Positions 51,118 through 60,784 of a stretch of DNA of 64,000 bases are shown here, piece after piece. The DNA lies in NCBI RefSeq assembly GCF_019931755.1, contig NZ_CP082918.1, positions 848,001 to 912,000 of the forward strand. The letters are read 5' to 3'. This DNA comes from Sutcliffiella horikoshii. Lineage in GTDB: Bacteria; Bacillota; Bacilli; Bacillales; Bacillaceae_I. The notes under the pieces are model-generated. The model ran no database searches. It was not told where the DNA came from and saw only the letters and a list, made by a program, of their open reading frames with translations. How positions within the stretch are numbered: position 1 is the stretch's first letter; each line of letters starts with the position of its first letter. The translations under genes were made by a program, and so were the position numbers.

Positions 51118-52477
51118 CTTCGCTCTCCTTCCAAACAATGGTGACGGCAGTTCCAACATGTTGTTTACTATTGATAGAGAGGGTTGCGCCATGAGCTTCC
51201 ACAAGTTCCCTTACTATAGCCAATCCTAGTCCGACTCCACCTGTCAAACGGGACCTTGACTTTTCCACACGGTAAAAACGATCAAGAATAAAAGGTATCT
51301 CTTCTTCCGGGATCCCTTTTCCTTCGTCTTTAATGCTTAGAGAGCTCTCGTTTCCTTTTTTATTGAGTTGAATAGTTGTGGTGGAGCCTGCTGATGAATA
51401 TTTAAGCGCATTGTCCAGCACATTTAACACAATCTGTTCAAAGCGTCTGGGATCTATAAGTACTTCAAAGCTTTGATTAGGTTCAAACATCAAGTGAATT
51501 CCGGCATTTTCAAAGGCAGGTCGTGCTTTTTCGTAAATCGGCAGGATGAACTTTTCTATGTCCATTCTTTGTGGCTGGATTGAAAAAGCATTTTGGTCCA
51601 TTTTAGCCAGTTCAAAGAGATCTTCGAGCATACTTGATACTCGGTTAGATTCTTCATGAATAATATTCAGGTATTCCAATCTGGCTGATTCCGCAAGGTT
51701 CGGTTTTCTTCCAAGATCGGCGTACCCCTTTATATAAGTTAAGGGAGTTCGCAATTCATGAGAAATGCTCGCTAGAAATTCCTTTCTCTCCTTCTGCAAA
51801 TGATTCAAGTGATTGGCTAAGGATTGGATGGACTCGGCTAACTCTCCAAGTTCGTCTTTCGTTTTTACAGGTAATTTCACGGAAAAGTCCCCATTGCTGA
51901 TCTTCTGTGTAGCATCTTTCATTCTGATTAACGGCTTGGTCAATAATTTAATAAGGAAAATATTTGTTACGAGTAAAAAGAACATGATAATAACTACCGC
52001 TATGGCAAAGTGATGATTCAATTGCTGTATGACCTTCTGAAGTGAGTTTGTACTTTTCAGCATATAAACATAGCCAGTAGAACCGTCTTCTGAAAGAAAG
52101 GGGGATACGGTCGCAATGAATGCTTCCTGCTTCCAATCATCTTGGACAACAACTTCTCGAGTCGGTGGAGCGGATTGAATTACGTAATGTGGCAAGTTTC
52201 TCTTTTGAACAGATGAGTCAATTACAGAGCCGTTCTCATCAATTATTACGACTTCTGTATCTGTGTTAGACTCCATCAACACAATATGTTGGAGTGTTTC
52301 AGGGGTAAAGGAGGTTTCCAATACATCTCGATGGCTGTTCCCTCTTGCCAACAAAGAATCCAATTCCTCTTTTACTAGCGAATCTACCACATGACGATGC
52401 AAAACTAACATGGAAACTGATTCAATAATTAGTAGACATATAAAAAACCATAAACCTAGTTTAGTAGAGAATTTCAT
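51095..52477 (-). CDS. Sensor histidine kinase
   Basis: The 460-residue protein has TM1 at about residues 8-26, an extracytoplasmic sensor with a TxxVVIIDENGSV PAS-like strand, TM2 at about 158-178, a HAMP domain, HisKA with His240 (ASISHELRTPLTYIKG), and HATPase with NVLDNALKYS, KDEGKGIP and GGVGLGLAIV. It pairs with the regulator that follows. The stimulus is unknown. Confidence 0.93.
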   Translation of the reverse strand: MKFSTKLGLWFFICLLIIESVSMLVLHRHVVDSLVKEELDSLLARGNSHRDVLETSFTPETLQHIVLMESNTDTEVVIIDENGSVIDSSVQKRNLPHYVIQSAPPTREVVVQDDWKQEAFIATVSPFLSEDGSTGYVYMLKSTNSLQKVIQQLNHHFAIAVVIIMFFLLVTNIFLIKLLTKPLIRMKDATQKISNGDFSVKLPVKTKDELGELAESIQSLANHLNHLQKERKEFLASISHELRTPLTYIKGYADLGRKPNLAESARLEYLNIIHEESNRVSSMLEDLFELAKMDQNAFSIQPQRMDIEKFILPIYEKARPAFENAGIHLMFEPNQSFEVLIDPRRFEQIVLNVLDNALKYSSAGSTTTIQLNKKGNESSLSIKDEGKGIPEEEIPFILDRFYRVEKSRSRLTGGVGLGLAIVRELVEAHGATLSINSKQHVGTAVTIVWKESEDDKNSTD

Positions 52478-52550
52478 GACAGTTCTCCTGTATCTTAAAA
52501 AGTATGTACTTTCAGTTTACCAAGAAACTATAGAGAAAGTGTGCAGAAAC

Positions 52551-52582
52551 AATAAAAAACGCGCCAACTACGTGACGCGTTT
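52551..52582 (-). terminator. Terminator after the copper-storage-type gene
   Basis: AAACGCG and CGCGTTT form the stem with a 12-base loop. On the minus strand the stem runs into TTTATTG. Confidence 0.65.
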
Positions 52583-52593
52583 AGAGAACTATT

Positions 52594-52929
52594 TTAATGG
52601 CTAATCATTTCCCTGCAAGCTGCCGCGCAACGTCTGCACGCTTCCGCACATTTCTGGCAGTGATCATGAGTATGCTTGCTGCATTCCTCTGCACATGCCT
52701 CGCATATTTCTGCACACAGGCTGCAAATCTGCTCCATAAACGGGCTGTTGGATTGAATTGCTCTCGCTGCAAGTGCACAAATATCCGAGCATTCCCTATC
52801 CAAGCGGATGCAGGCGGCCATCATGTTCACATCTTCCTCATTCAAGCACGCATCAAAGCAGGTATTGCACGCCTCCATACACGCTAGGCATTCCTCTAAA
52901 CATTTTTGGTGTTGTTCATTACTTAACAT
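52594..52929 (-). CDS. Cys-rich four-helix copper-binding protein (Csp/YhjQ-like)
   Basis: The 111-residue protein is very rich in Cys (CLECLACMEACNTCFDAC, CSLCAEICEACAEECSKHT, CQKCAEACRRCAAACR) on amphipathic helices. This is the pattern of cytosolic copper storage proteins and B. subtilis YhjQ, where Cys side chains line a four-helix bundle and hold many Cu(I) ions. No signal peptide, so it is cytosolic. It starts after AAAGGAG. It lies upstream of the two-component system on the same strand with its own terminator. Confidence 0.9.
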   Translation of the reverse strand: MLSNEQHQKCLEECLACMEACNTCFDACLNEEDVNMMAACIRLDRECSDICALAARAIQSNSPFMEQICSLCAEICEACAEECSKHTHDHCQKCAEACRRCAAACREMISH

Positions 52930-53331
52930 AATTAAAAACTCCTTTCAAAAGTTAGGTTCCGTATTTGTTTACCCGTCAAAACAAGATAATAACTTAATAG
53001 AGGAAACTCCTAAGAATCTGCAAGGTTTTGTAACATTAGAAAGTTATTAAACCCCAACTGAAAATAGGTATTTAGGTTATATTTTGTTATTGAGTTTAAA
53101 AGTTTTATATGAAAAGTATCTATCAATGCAATTGAGATAGTTCAAAAGTCTATGTTTTTCCCCTTAAAATACCCCAATCTACCTTAGTGTCGTTCTATGC
53201 TAGAATATCCTTGAAATACACATATCTAAATATTCGAAATTTACAGAGGGAGGTAAAATACCTATTAATTGCTAGCTTCACACAACACATCATTTATTCA
53301 TATTTGGGTAGAAAGTAGGGGGAATACTTAT
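52930..53331. other. 402-bp AT-rich gap between divergent genes
   Basis: The gap must hold the promoters of the Csp-like gene and the large subtilase. I found no inverted repeat, RNA element or small gene that I can support. A GGGAGGT at about 53250 precedes an in-frame TTG (53269) of the subtilase by 13 bases, but that start would misplace the signal peptide. Confidence 0.5.
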
Positions 53332-56300
53332 ATGTTTACATCCATGAAAAAAGTAACATTCGTGCTCTTAGCAATACTAGTATTAATTTCACCTTTTCAT
53401 TCTGTTCTTCCTGCAAATGCAGTTGATAGAGAGTTTGATGGAAAGAAGATTCTTTCCTCACTGACAAAAGAGCAACGTGAGGCGCTTCATCAACTTGAAA
53501 CAACTGAACAAACGGGCTTGCACCTTGATCCTTCTGTAGATTTAAACGGGGATGAATCCTTAAAAGTTATTGTACAGTTTAAGGAACTTCCAGTTGAAAC
53601 AGCAGTGGAGGCTAGTGGAAGAACTTTAACTCCTTCTAATGCAAAAAAGAAAGTAGAGGCTGCCCATGCACAATTTAAAAAAGATGTGGCAGCTTTACAG
53701 AAAAAATCCAAGAGCAAGTCTAATACTCTAGTTATTCAACATGAATATAAACATGCTTTCAACGGGGTTTCCATGGAAGTTCCAGCTGATCAAGTGGAAG
53801 CCTTAATGGAATCTCAAGCAGTAAAGGCCATATGGAGTGATAAGGAAATACAAGTCATTTCTCCAATCGAAGAAGAAAAAAATGTGGAAAAGTTGATCAC
53901 TGCTTCTTCATCTCAAACTTTACACGAAAACGGCTTTACCGGTGAAGGAGTCAAAGTAGCCGTAATCGACACAGGAATTGATTACAATCATCCAGATTTG
54001 AAAGATGCATATAAAGGTGGATACGATTTCGTAGATAACGATGACGATCCAATGGAGACCACTTACGAGGATTGGAAGCAATCAGGCATGGCGGAAGTTT
54101 ATGCGGGAAATACCTATTATACCGCTCATGGTACACATGTCGCTGGAATCATTGCTGGTCAAGGCACCAATGAAACAGAATACGCAGTAACGGGGATAGC
54201 TCCTGATGTAGATTTATACGGATATCGTGTACTAGGACCATATGGAACTGGCATGTCTAGTCATATTATCGCCGCAATTGACCGGGCAGTTCAAGATGAG
54301 ATGGATATTATGAATCTATCACTAGGAGCAAGCATTAATGATCCTTATTTTCCGACATCCATTGCAGTGAATAATGCGGTACTTGCAGGGATAACTTCAG
54401 TTGTTGCTGCAGGGAACTCTGGAAGCGAGATGAGAACACTCGGTTCACCTGGTACCTCCACTTTAGCGATTACAGTAGGAGCAAATAACACATCTATCAC
54501 CGTCCCAACATTCGCCGGAACTATTGCTGGCTCCAATGATTTTCAGGTGGAATTACGCTTAATGGCCTTAAACATCCAGCATCCTGTTGACCTATTAGAA
54601 GGGGAAACTCTTTCTATCGTGGATGTAGGATTGGGACAGCCTGGTGATTTTGTAGGGAAAAACGTAGAAGGCAAGACCGTTCTGATTTCTAGAGGTATCA
54701 CCTCTTTTGATCAGAAGATAACACTTGCAAAAAATAAAGGAGCAAAAGCTGTTCTTTTATATAATAATGACGAAGGTCAAGGGCACATCCCGCATTATTT
54801 AGGGGAGACCGTCCAATATATCCCTACCTTTTCCCTCACAAAAGGCGAAGGGGAAGCGGTGAAGAACATGCTCTCTGATGAAGAATTAACCATCACCTTC
54901 AACCGTGCTGGAGAGTTCACATTGGAAGGCGGGTACTTAACGGATTTCAGTTCCCGTGGTCCGTCCAGATTGAATTACGAAATCAAACCGGAAGTTACGG
55001 CTCCTGGTGAGCAGATTCTTTCTACAATCCCGGCTTATACTAATGGGAAAGATTATTTGGAGAACTATGAACTGGCATATAAGCGTTATTCCGGCACATC
55101 AATGGCTTCTCCTTATGTGGCAGGTGTAGCAGCGCTTTTATTAGAAAAAAATAAGGAATATACACCTGAACAAATCAAAACTATTTTAATGAACACAGCA
55201 GACCCGCTAAACAAGGAATACAGTGTGTTTGAAACAGGCAGTGGACAGGTGAACCCTCTTAATGCATTAAAAACTAAAGTAGAAATTATGGTGGATAACC
55301 CGGCTGTTTCTATTCTGGATGGAGAAGAAACAGAAATCCGTTCTAAATCAGGCGCACTTAATTTCGGTCCGTTGTTACTAGACGGAACAAATGGTTCTGT
55401 AGCGCGGGACGTTTCGATTAAAAATAATGACAAACGGCCAAAAACTTTTGATGTAAAAGCTGAATTTCAAACAGGTATACAGGGTTCTAAGGACGCAAAT
55501 GCGAATAAAGTAGTTTTACAAAGTGACAAGGTAGTGACCATTCCGGGGAAAAAAGTCAAAGGCACAACGTTTAAAATGACTGTCCCTGCTGATGCTGAAC
55601 CAGGTGCATATGAAGGGTATGTAACATTGGAAAATAAGAAAGACTCCAATGAAAAATACCGTATTCCGTTTGCGCTTGTAGTAGTGGAAGAAGGAATTCA
55701 TTACATGAAAACCGATCCAAAAGCTATCACAAGGAACTTTGAATTCTTTTACCCTTTTGTTACCTACACAACAGGAGTGTCTTTCCGTACCAAGTCTCTA
55801 ATAAATACACTAGACTTTATCTTGCTTGACGGGAAAACAGAAGAAGAAATAGGATTCTTGGGGCAACTAACATCTTCAGGTATTTTGGAAGAAACCGATT
55901 ATTATGTTTCTAATGTATTTGATGGCAGGTACTTCCCATTTACCGGAAATCCAGAGGAACCAATCTCATCTGAAAGAATTTATGTGAATCATGGGCCGGG
56001 ACATTACAAAGTAAAAATGATCGCAACGGATAAGAACGGGAAGACGTATCCCCTGACAGATCATACCTTTATTGATTATACCGGACCGGATTTTATCACT
56101 GATACAAAAGAAGGTGTAATCGAGTATGAAGCGGGTGAAACTTCTTATGTATTAAAAGGCAGCCTAGTTGATCAAACCTTCGAATCCTACAAAGCATTAG
56201 GAGTAGAAATTGATCAATCACAAAACTTCATTATGGAGAAAAACAACAGCACATCTTTCACTAATGGTTTTTATGTAAACCCAGATGGCAGCTTTGAATA

Positions 56301-57405
56301 CCATATGCCAATAAATCCTTCCCTAAAGAGTTCAAAAGTTGAATTCCAAGGGTACAATTCTACAGGAGTAGGCGGAGATATTAAATCCTTCACTTTAGTG
56401 GAAAAAGGTACTCCATATATGTATGGTTCATTAGCTGATAAGCAAGTTAAAAGTGGAAATACTGTGGTGATGACCCTGAACGCTAACACTGTATCGGATG
56501 CAAAAGCATTTAACACAAGCTTTAACTTTGACAACAGATACATTGAAATACTCGATGTAGTAGTACATGAGGAACTTCAAGCTCTTGGAGAAACAGACAT
56601 TACTACATCAAATTCGGCTGTAAATTCGACCACTTCCAAGTTGGGAGTCAATGTTGAATTGTCAGAGGGAAGTTTCTCAGGTGATATTGCTGTTGCAGAG
56701 CTGACAATAAAGGTGAAAGATGATAACTACGCTCTGTATACTTTCTTCAACAACTCTCAAGCTAGTTATAAGAATCTAGAAGAGCAATCCATAAACATGG
56801 CTTCTGCAATCGATCATGTTCGGATTAAACCAAGCTACTCCAAAATTACAGGTAGTATTGCAGCACCCAAAGCGCTCCAACGTGAAGGCAGACCTGTTTG
56901 GAAGCCTGGATTAAATGCTTCTAACATTGGAGCAGAAGTATATGTGCTTGATCAAGATGGTAATAGATATGATGCGACTGTTAATATCTACAGTCAGCAC
57001 TCCGTAGAGCAACTGCCTCTTACTTTGAATGACATGAAATTGGTAGCGAAAATCCCAGGGCACTTTACATCCTATCGCAACTTTAGAGTAGGATTCCCGG
57101 ATGATGAAGGAAATATTGTAGGTCAAACACATTCAGGTATGAGCGTAGGAGAGCTTACTCCGGGAGATGTTAATGATGATGGGGTAATCGATATTCATGA
57201 CGCACTTCTAATAGAAGAACATTGGGGGACCACATACCGCGCTGCTGATATCAACTTTGACCAAGTTGTAAATGCTACAGACCTGCAGTTTGTAGTAGAC
57301 AATTATATGATGGTTAATGAATCGGCAAGTGAGACACCTGTACCATCTAAAGAACACAATGGAAGAACAATAGAAGATATTTTAGAAGCATTGAGTTCTA
57401 ACTAA
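53332..57405 (+). CDS. Giant secreted subtilase with cohesin-like and dockerin-like modules
   Basis: The 1357-residue secreted serine protease has a signal peptide ending near ANA (residue 30) and an I9-type propeptide (about 70-180). The S8 domain has Asp213 (VIDTGIDYNHPD), His266 (HGTHVAGIIAG) and Ser590 (GTSMASPYVAG); a PA domain is inserted between His and Ser (about 400-550). Fn3/beta domains follow. A cohesin-like module (about 1035-1170) precedes a dockerin-like pair of calcium loops (GDVNDDGVIDIHDALLIEEH and ADINFDQVVNATDLQFVVDN, about 1277-1336). ATG 53332 follows AGGGGGA. It resembles Vpr/minor-protease subtilases with extra modules. No other cellulosome-type protein lies in the window. 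Confidence 0.9.
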   Translation: MFTSMKKVTFVLLAILVLISPFHSVLPANAVDREFDGKKILSSLTKEQREALHQLETTEQTGLHLDPSVDLNGDESLKVIVQFKELPVETAVEASGRTLTPSNAKKKVEAAHAQFKKDVAALQKKSKSKSNTLVIQHEYKHAFNGVSMEVPADQVEALMESQAVKAIWSDKEIQVISPIEEEKNVEKLITASSSQTLHENGFTGEGVKVAVIDTGIDYNHPDLKDAYKGGYDFVDNDDDPMETTYEDWKQSGMAEVYAGNTYYTAHGTHVAGIIAGQGTNETEYAVTGIAPDVDLYGYRVLGPYGTGMSSHIIAAIDRAVQDEMDIMNLSLGASINDPYFPTSIAVNNAVLAGITSVVAAGNSGSEMRTLGSPGTSTLAITVGANNTSITVPTFAGTIAGSNDFQVELRLMALNIQHPVDLLEGETLSIVDVGLGQPGDFVGKNVEGKTVLISRGITSFDQKITLAKNKGAKAVLLYNNDEGQGHIPHYLGETVQYIPTFSLTKGEGEAVKNMLSDEELTITFNRAGEFTLEGGYLTDFSSRGPSRLNYEIKPEVTAPGEQILSTIPAYTNGKDYLENYELAYKRYSGTSMASPYVAGVAALLLEKNKEYTPEQIKTILMNTADPLNKEYSVFETGSGQVNPLNALKTKVEIMVDNPAVSILDGEETEIRSKSGALNFGPLLLDGTNGSVARDVSIKNNDKRPKTFDVKAEFQTGIQGSKDANANKVVLQSDKVVTIPGKKVKGTTFKMTVPADAEPGAYEGYVTLENKKDSNEKYRIPFALVVVEEGIHYMKTDPKAITRNFEFFYPFVTYTTGVSFRTKSLINTLDFILLDGKTEEEIGFLGQLTSSGILEETDYYVSNVFDGRYFPFTGNPEEPISSERIYVNHGPGHYKVKMIATDKNGKTYPLTDHTFIDYTGPDFITDTKEGVIEYEAGETSYVLKGSLVDQTFESYKALGVEIDQSQNFIMEKNNSTSFTNGFYVNPDGSFEYHMPINPSLKSSKVEFQGYNSTGVGGDIKSFTLVEKGTPYMYGSLADKQVKSGNTVVMTLNANTVSDAKAFNTSFNFDNRYIEILDVVVHEELQALGETDITTSNSAVNSTTSKLGVNVELSEGSFSGDIAVAELTIKVKDDNYALYTFFNNSQASYKNLEEQSINMASAIDHVRIKPSYSKITGSIAAPKALQREGRPVWKPGLNASNIGAEVYVLDQDGNRYDATVNIYSQHSVEQLPLTLNDMKLVAKIPGHFTSYRNFRVGFPDDEGNIVGQTHSGMSVGELTPGDVNDDGVIDIHDALLIEEHWGTTYRAADINFDQVVNATDLQFVVDNYMMVNESASETPVPSKEHNGRTIEDILEALSSN

Positions 57406-57412
57406 ATTAATC

Positions 57413-57450
57413 AAAGGGCTGTAGATGAAAACAATCTGCAACCCTTTTTT
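57413..57450 (+). terminator. Terminator after the subtilase gene
   Basis: AAAGGGCTGTAGAT pairs with ATCTGCAACCCTTT with mismatches around a 7-base loop, followed by a T run. Confidence 0.75.
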
Positions 57451-57534
57451 TACTATTTGTGGAAAAGAAGAATTGAATTTGTTGTTAAAATTTGAAATAA
57501 TCAGAAATATAAAGTAGATAAGGAGTGGATTGTA

Positions 57535-58014
57535 ATGAAAGTGAAAAAGATGAAAGAACCCGTTGTCAAAAAGCTGGAGGAACTCAAATTAACAGGATTC
57601 CGGGTATTATGTCCAGGTGAAGAGTATGCAATCGAAATACCGAAAGCTTCCAAACTATTAGAATCGCGCTTGTCTGAAGTTAAAAACGTGAAAAATAGAG
57701 CTATTCAGTTTGGGGCATTTATCGTAGACACCAACTCAGTAGAGGAAGACGGATATTGGGTGGCTGTTGAAGTGGAGGAATTCGAAGATATACCAGAGGG
57801 AATGGTCACGTTAACTGTTCCTGCACAAAGATATGCATCGGCAAAGTATGAAGGTCCAAACACTGGCATTTTTAATGCGTATGATGAATTACATAGCTGG
57901 GTTGCAGAGCAAGGGCACAAAAGACTTAAAGACAAATGGCATGTCGAAATATTTAAGTCTTGGGATGATCCCAATAACTTGGTAGTGGAATTACTAGATA
58001 CGATTGAACAATAG
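57535..58014 (+). CDS. GyrI-like effector-binding domain protein
   Basis: The 159-residue stand-alone GyrI/AraC effector-binding domain (SOUL-like fold) has FIVDTNSVEEDGYWVAVEVE, FEDIPEGMVTLTVPAQRYA and a C-terminal HVEIFKSWDDP...VVELLDTI. These domains bind small drugs or dyes. It has no HTH. It lies 15 bp before a VOC-family gene, so the two may form a small binding or sequestering operon. Confidence 0.8.
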   Translation: MKVKKMKEPVVKKLEELKLTGFRVLCPGEEYAIEIPKASKLLESRLSEVKNVKNRAIQFGAFIVDTNSVEEDGYWVAVEVEEFEDIPEGMVTLTVPAQRYASAKYEGPNTGIFNAYDELHSWVAEQGHKRLKDKWHVEIFKSWDDPNNLVVELLDTIEQ

Positions 58015-58029
58015 AAGGGGTGAAGTAAA

Positions 58030-58449
58030 ATGAAAGAGAAATTATGGAGAGTAGGGACGACTTATATTCCTGTAACAAATGTAGGTGAATCTGCTGATTG
58101 GTATGTAAGTAAGCTGGGAGCGGAATTGAGTTATCAGGATCAGGACAAGGCGATAATAAACCTTGCAGAGCAAAGTCTGTTTCTTGTAAAAGCGAAAGAA
58201 GGTCAAACTTCGAATTTTATAGATGCAAACGGACAGGTGCGTTTCTCTTTAACTTTTGAAGTAGATGGTCTAAGCGCATTAGAAAATATACACCATGATT
58301 TCGTTAAGCAAGGAATCAAGGTAGGTGAAATAGAAAACAGAGGGCACACCGGAAGAAATTTTGTATTTGAAGATCTAGATGGGAATAAGTTTGATGTGTG
58401 GAGCGAGCTGAGTATGAAATTTAAAGAGAAATATTTTAACAGACTCTAA
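58030..58449 (+). CDS. VOC-family (glyoxalase/bleomycin-resistance) protein
   Basis: The 139-residue VOC protein has VTNVGESADWYVSKLGAELSY and C-terminal RNFVFEDLDGNKFDVWSEL, the typical two betaalphabetabetabeta repeats. It may be an enzyme or a drug-binding protein. It starts after GAAGGGGTGA, probably co-transcribed with the GyrI-like gene. Confidence 0.88.
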   Translation: MKEKLWRVGTTYIPVTNVGESADWYVSKLGAELSYQDQDKAIINLAEQSLFLVKAKEGQTSNFIDANGQVRFSLTFEVDGLSALENIHHDFVKQGIKVGEIENRGHTGRNFVFEDLDGNKFDVWSELSMKFKEKYFNRL

Positions 58450-58528
58450 CGAATCAAGACATTTTTTCTAACGGGTTTAATTAAGGGTATAATGTATATT
58501 ACCAACTTATATACAGGAGTGAACTCAT

Positions 58529-59104
58529 ATGACAAATAATACTACTAGTGAAAAGAGTCTATCACTAGAACAAATGGAAGAATTAAAATCCGTTTTAAAG
58601 AAGCGGTTTGAGAAAAACATGCTTCGTCATGAGGATCTTGATTGGGATAAAGTTCAGGAGAAGCTAGAAAGTAATGCAGAGAAACTTTGGTCGCTCTACG
58701 AAATGGAACGTACCGAAGGGGAACCAGATGTCATTGGTTATGATAAAGGGACGGATGAGTACCTATTTTGCGATTGCTCAAAAGAGAGTCCAAAGGGTCG
58801 CAGAAGTGTGTGCTATGATCACGCAGCACTTGAGGCAAGAAAAAAGTTTAAACCTGAAGATAGTGCAATGAATATGGCAACTGAAATGGGAATCGAAATG
58901 TTGACAGAAGAGCAATATCGCGAATTACAAAAGCTTGGAGAATTCGATTTAAAAACATCCAGTTGGATACAAACACCGGATGAAATTAGAAAGCTTGGCG
59001 GTGCATTGTTTTGCGATCGTCGCTTTAATCATGTCTTCGTATACCACAATGGAGCTGATTCTTACTATGGTGCACGTGGATTCCGCGGGATGCTAAGGGT
59101 ATAA
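58529..59104 (+). CDS. DUF4256-type protein
   Basis: The 191-residue soluble protein matches the DUF4256 family as I recall it: ERTEGEPDVIGYDKGTDEYL, FCDCSKESPKGRRSVCYDH, MLTEEQYRELQKLGEFD and GGALFCDRRFNHVFVYHNGA. Several Cys and His residues could bind a metal. The function is not known. It starts at ATG after CAGGAG. Confidence 0.85.
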   Translation: MTNNTTSEKSLSLEQMEELKSVLKKRFEKNMLRHEDLDWDKVQEKLESNAEKLWSLYEMERTEGEPDVIGYDKGTDEYLFCDCSKESPKGRRSVCYDHAALEARKKFKPEDSAMNMATEMGIEMLTEEQYRELQKLGEFDLKTSSWIQTPDEIRKLGGALFCDRRFNHVFVYHNGADSYYGARGFRGMLRV

Positions 59105-59124
59105 ATTAAAGCGTTATTTTAAAT

Positions 59125-59158
59125 AGACGTAGAAGGAACAATTCTTCTGCGTCTTTTA
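59125..59158 (+). terminator. Terminator after the DUF4256 gene
   Basis: AGACGTAGAAG/CTTCTGCGTCT (11 bp, one G-U) with an 8-base loop and TTTTATTTTT. Confidence 0.8.
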
Positions 59159-59249
59159 TTTTTCCCGAAAATTGAAAACTTTTGCACTTTTAATTCGTAT
59201 ATAGACAAGAGTGAATATACAATTAATAGTAAGGAGGATTACATATTAA

Positions 59250-60545
59250 TTGAAAACAGTAATCAGCAAGATATTAATAGTAGTAAGTGTACCAATCCTT
59301 TTTGTCCTCTGGTTTCATCACCATAAAGTAATGGATGGGGACTATACAAAACTAACAATTAAAATGCCAAATGAAGGCGTGACTGTCATTGATGAGAAGG
59401 AACAGATTGAAGAAATCATTGATGCCATTAATGAAAGTCCACGAAACTTCGGTACAGAAAAGCCTTGGTACAACTATGAACTTGCTAGCCTTATTTTCGA
59501 AAATGAAAGTGGAGATAGCAAGGCGCTTCATTATATGACAGAGAGCCAAAATATTAAAATAAGATTTGGCGAGATTGATACGGATTTAGTGTTTGGGGAA
59601 GAGGACTTTCAAGAGAGCGAAAATGTATCGGCAGCCCTGAGTGAAGAAGTTCAAGAAAAAGTGATATTAGAACATGGTACCTTGGAAACATATAGCATCA
59701 ATGGGCAAACGTTTGAAATTATTCCTTATCATCAACCTTATTTAGACTTTATGGAAGGGCTTGAAACGACAAAAGGTGATCGGGCGGAACTGTTTTCAGC
59801 CCATGTCGTTAAGCCTTTTAGCAAAGAAATCTATGGACATGAATATTATGGTGAGGACGATCCCTACTACGTTTCACCAGTTAATACAGATATCCTTAGA
59901 GAAATGATTGTACAGCTGGATGATCAGTATGAGGAGATTAGTAGATTTATAAAAGAGGGACTAGAGGATTCTACAGCTCTTCTGACCGGGAGCGAAAAGG
60001 TCAGAATCTATCTTCAGCCACACAGTCCGGATTTCAATTACTTAGAAATGGGTGGCGTTGTGGCATTTGCTGCAGATAAAGATGTCATGGTTCTGCAAAT
60101 CGATCCGCGAAAGTACACGGAAAAAAGCATTAAACAAACTATTGCGCACGAATTCCACCATGTAGTAACCATGGAAGTTTCCGATTGGTCCTATCGAAAG
60201 CAGCATCTCTTGGACAGGGTTATCATGGAAGGAAAGGCAGACACTTTTGGAAAACTGGTGTATGAAGACTATGATGTTGCATGGATTGAACCTCTAAGTC
60301 CTGAAGCGACCAACAAAGTTTGGAGCTTTATAGAGGAAAACAAGGGTTCTTATGAAATGGAAGATGTGACAACTCTACATATGGGCCGTCCTTCGTCGGG
60401 AATTCCTAAATGGTCTAACTATAGAATTGGCTATCGGATTATGGAAGATTTCTTGGAAAAGAATCCTGAAGTCACTCTAGAGGAATGGACCGAGACGAGA
60501 GCGGATGAGATTTTGGAGTTGAGTGGATTTGGAGTGGGGGACTAG
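59250..60545 (+). CDS. Membrane-anchored DUF2268-type zinc protease, paralogue 1
   Basis: The 431-residue protein starts with TTG and has an N-terminal membrane anchor (about residues 5-22). An N-terminal domain of about 100 residues absent from its paralogue is followed by the shared region ETYSINGQTFEIIPY. The zinc motif HEFHH (residues 300-304) and a downstream MEGKADTF (Glu327) are as in DUF2268 predicted Zn-dependent proteases. Spacing from AAGGAGG to the TTG is long, so the start is less sure. A close paralogue lies at 61535. Confidence 0.82.
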   Translation: MKTVISKILIVVSVPILFVLWFHHHKVMDGDYTKLTIKMPNEGVTVIDEKEQIEEIIDAINESPRNFGTEKPWYNYELASLIFENESGDSKALHYMTESQNIKIRFGEIDTDLVFGEEDFQESENVSAALSEEVQEKVILEHGTLETYSINGQTFEIIPYHQPYLDFMEGLETTKGDRAELFSAHVVKPFSKEIYGHEYYGEDDPYYVSPVNTDILREMIVQLDDQYEEISRFIKEGLEDSTALLTGSEKVRIYLQPHSPDFNYLEMGGVVAFAADKDVMVLQIDPRKYTEKSIKQTIAHEFHHVVTMEVSDWSYRKQHLLDRVIMEGKADTFGKLVYEDYDVAWIEPLSPEATNKVWSFIEENKGSYEMEDVTTLHMGRPSSGIPKWSNYRIGYRIMEDFLEKNPEVTLEEWTETRADEILELSGFGVGD

Positions 60546-60593
60546 ACTGAGCGTTACTTTGTGGGTGTGCTCAAGACCTGAAGTCTTGCTATG

Positions 60594-60772
60594 GATGGGG
60601 AAAAGGTAAGAGAGAGGGCGTCTCTACGCCCGAAATGTTGCAATGAAAGGGAAAACGGTAAGAGAGAAGGCTTCTCTACGCCCGAAATGTTGCAATGAAG
60701 GGGAAAACGGTAAGAGAGAGGGTTTCTCTACGCCCGAAATGTTGCAATGAAAGCAAAAACGGTAACAGAAGG
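60594..60772. repeat. Tandem array C: 52-bp units
   Basis: The motif TCTCTACGCCCGAAATGTTG recurs at 60621, 60673 and 60725, exactly 52 bp apart, with a partial copy before. Each unit has the dyad AGAGA..TCTCT. The first half (AGAAGG.TTCT.TACGCCCGAA) matches array B's AGAAGGGTTCTAAACGCCCGAA. No coding potential is seen. Confidence 0.85.
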
Positions 60773-60784
60773 AGGGGAATATAA

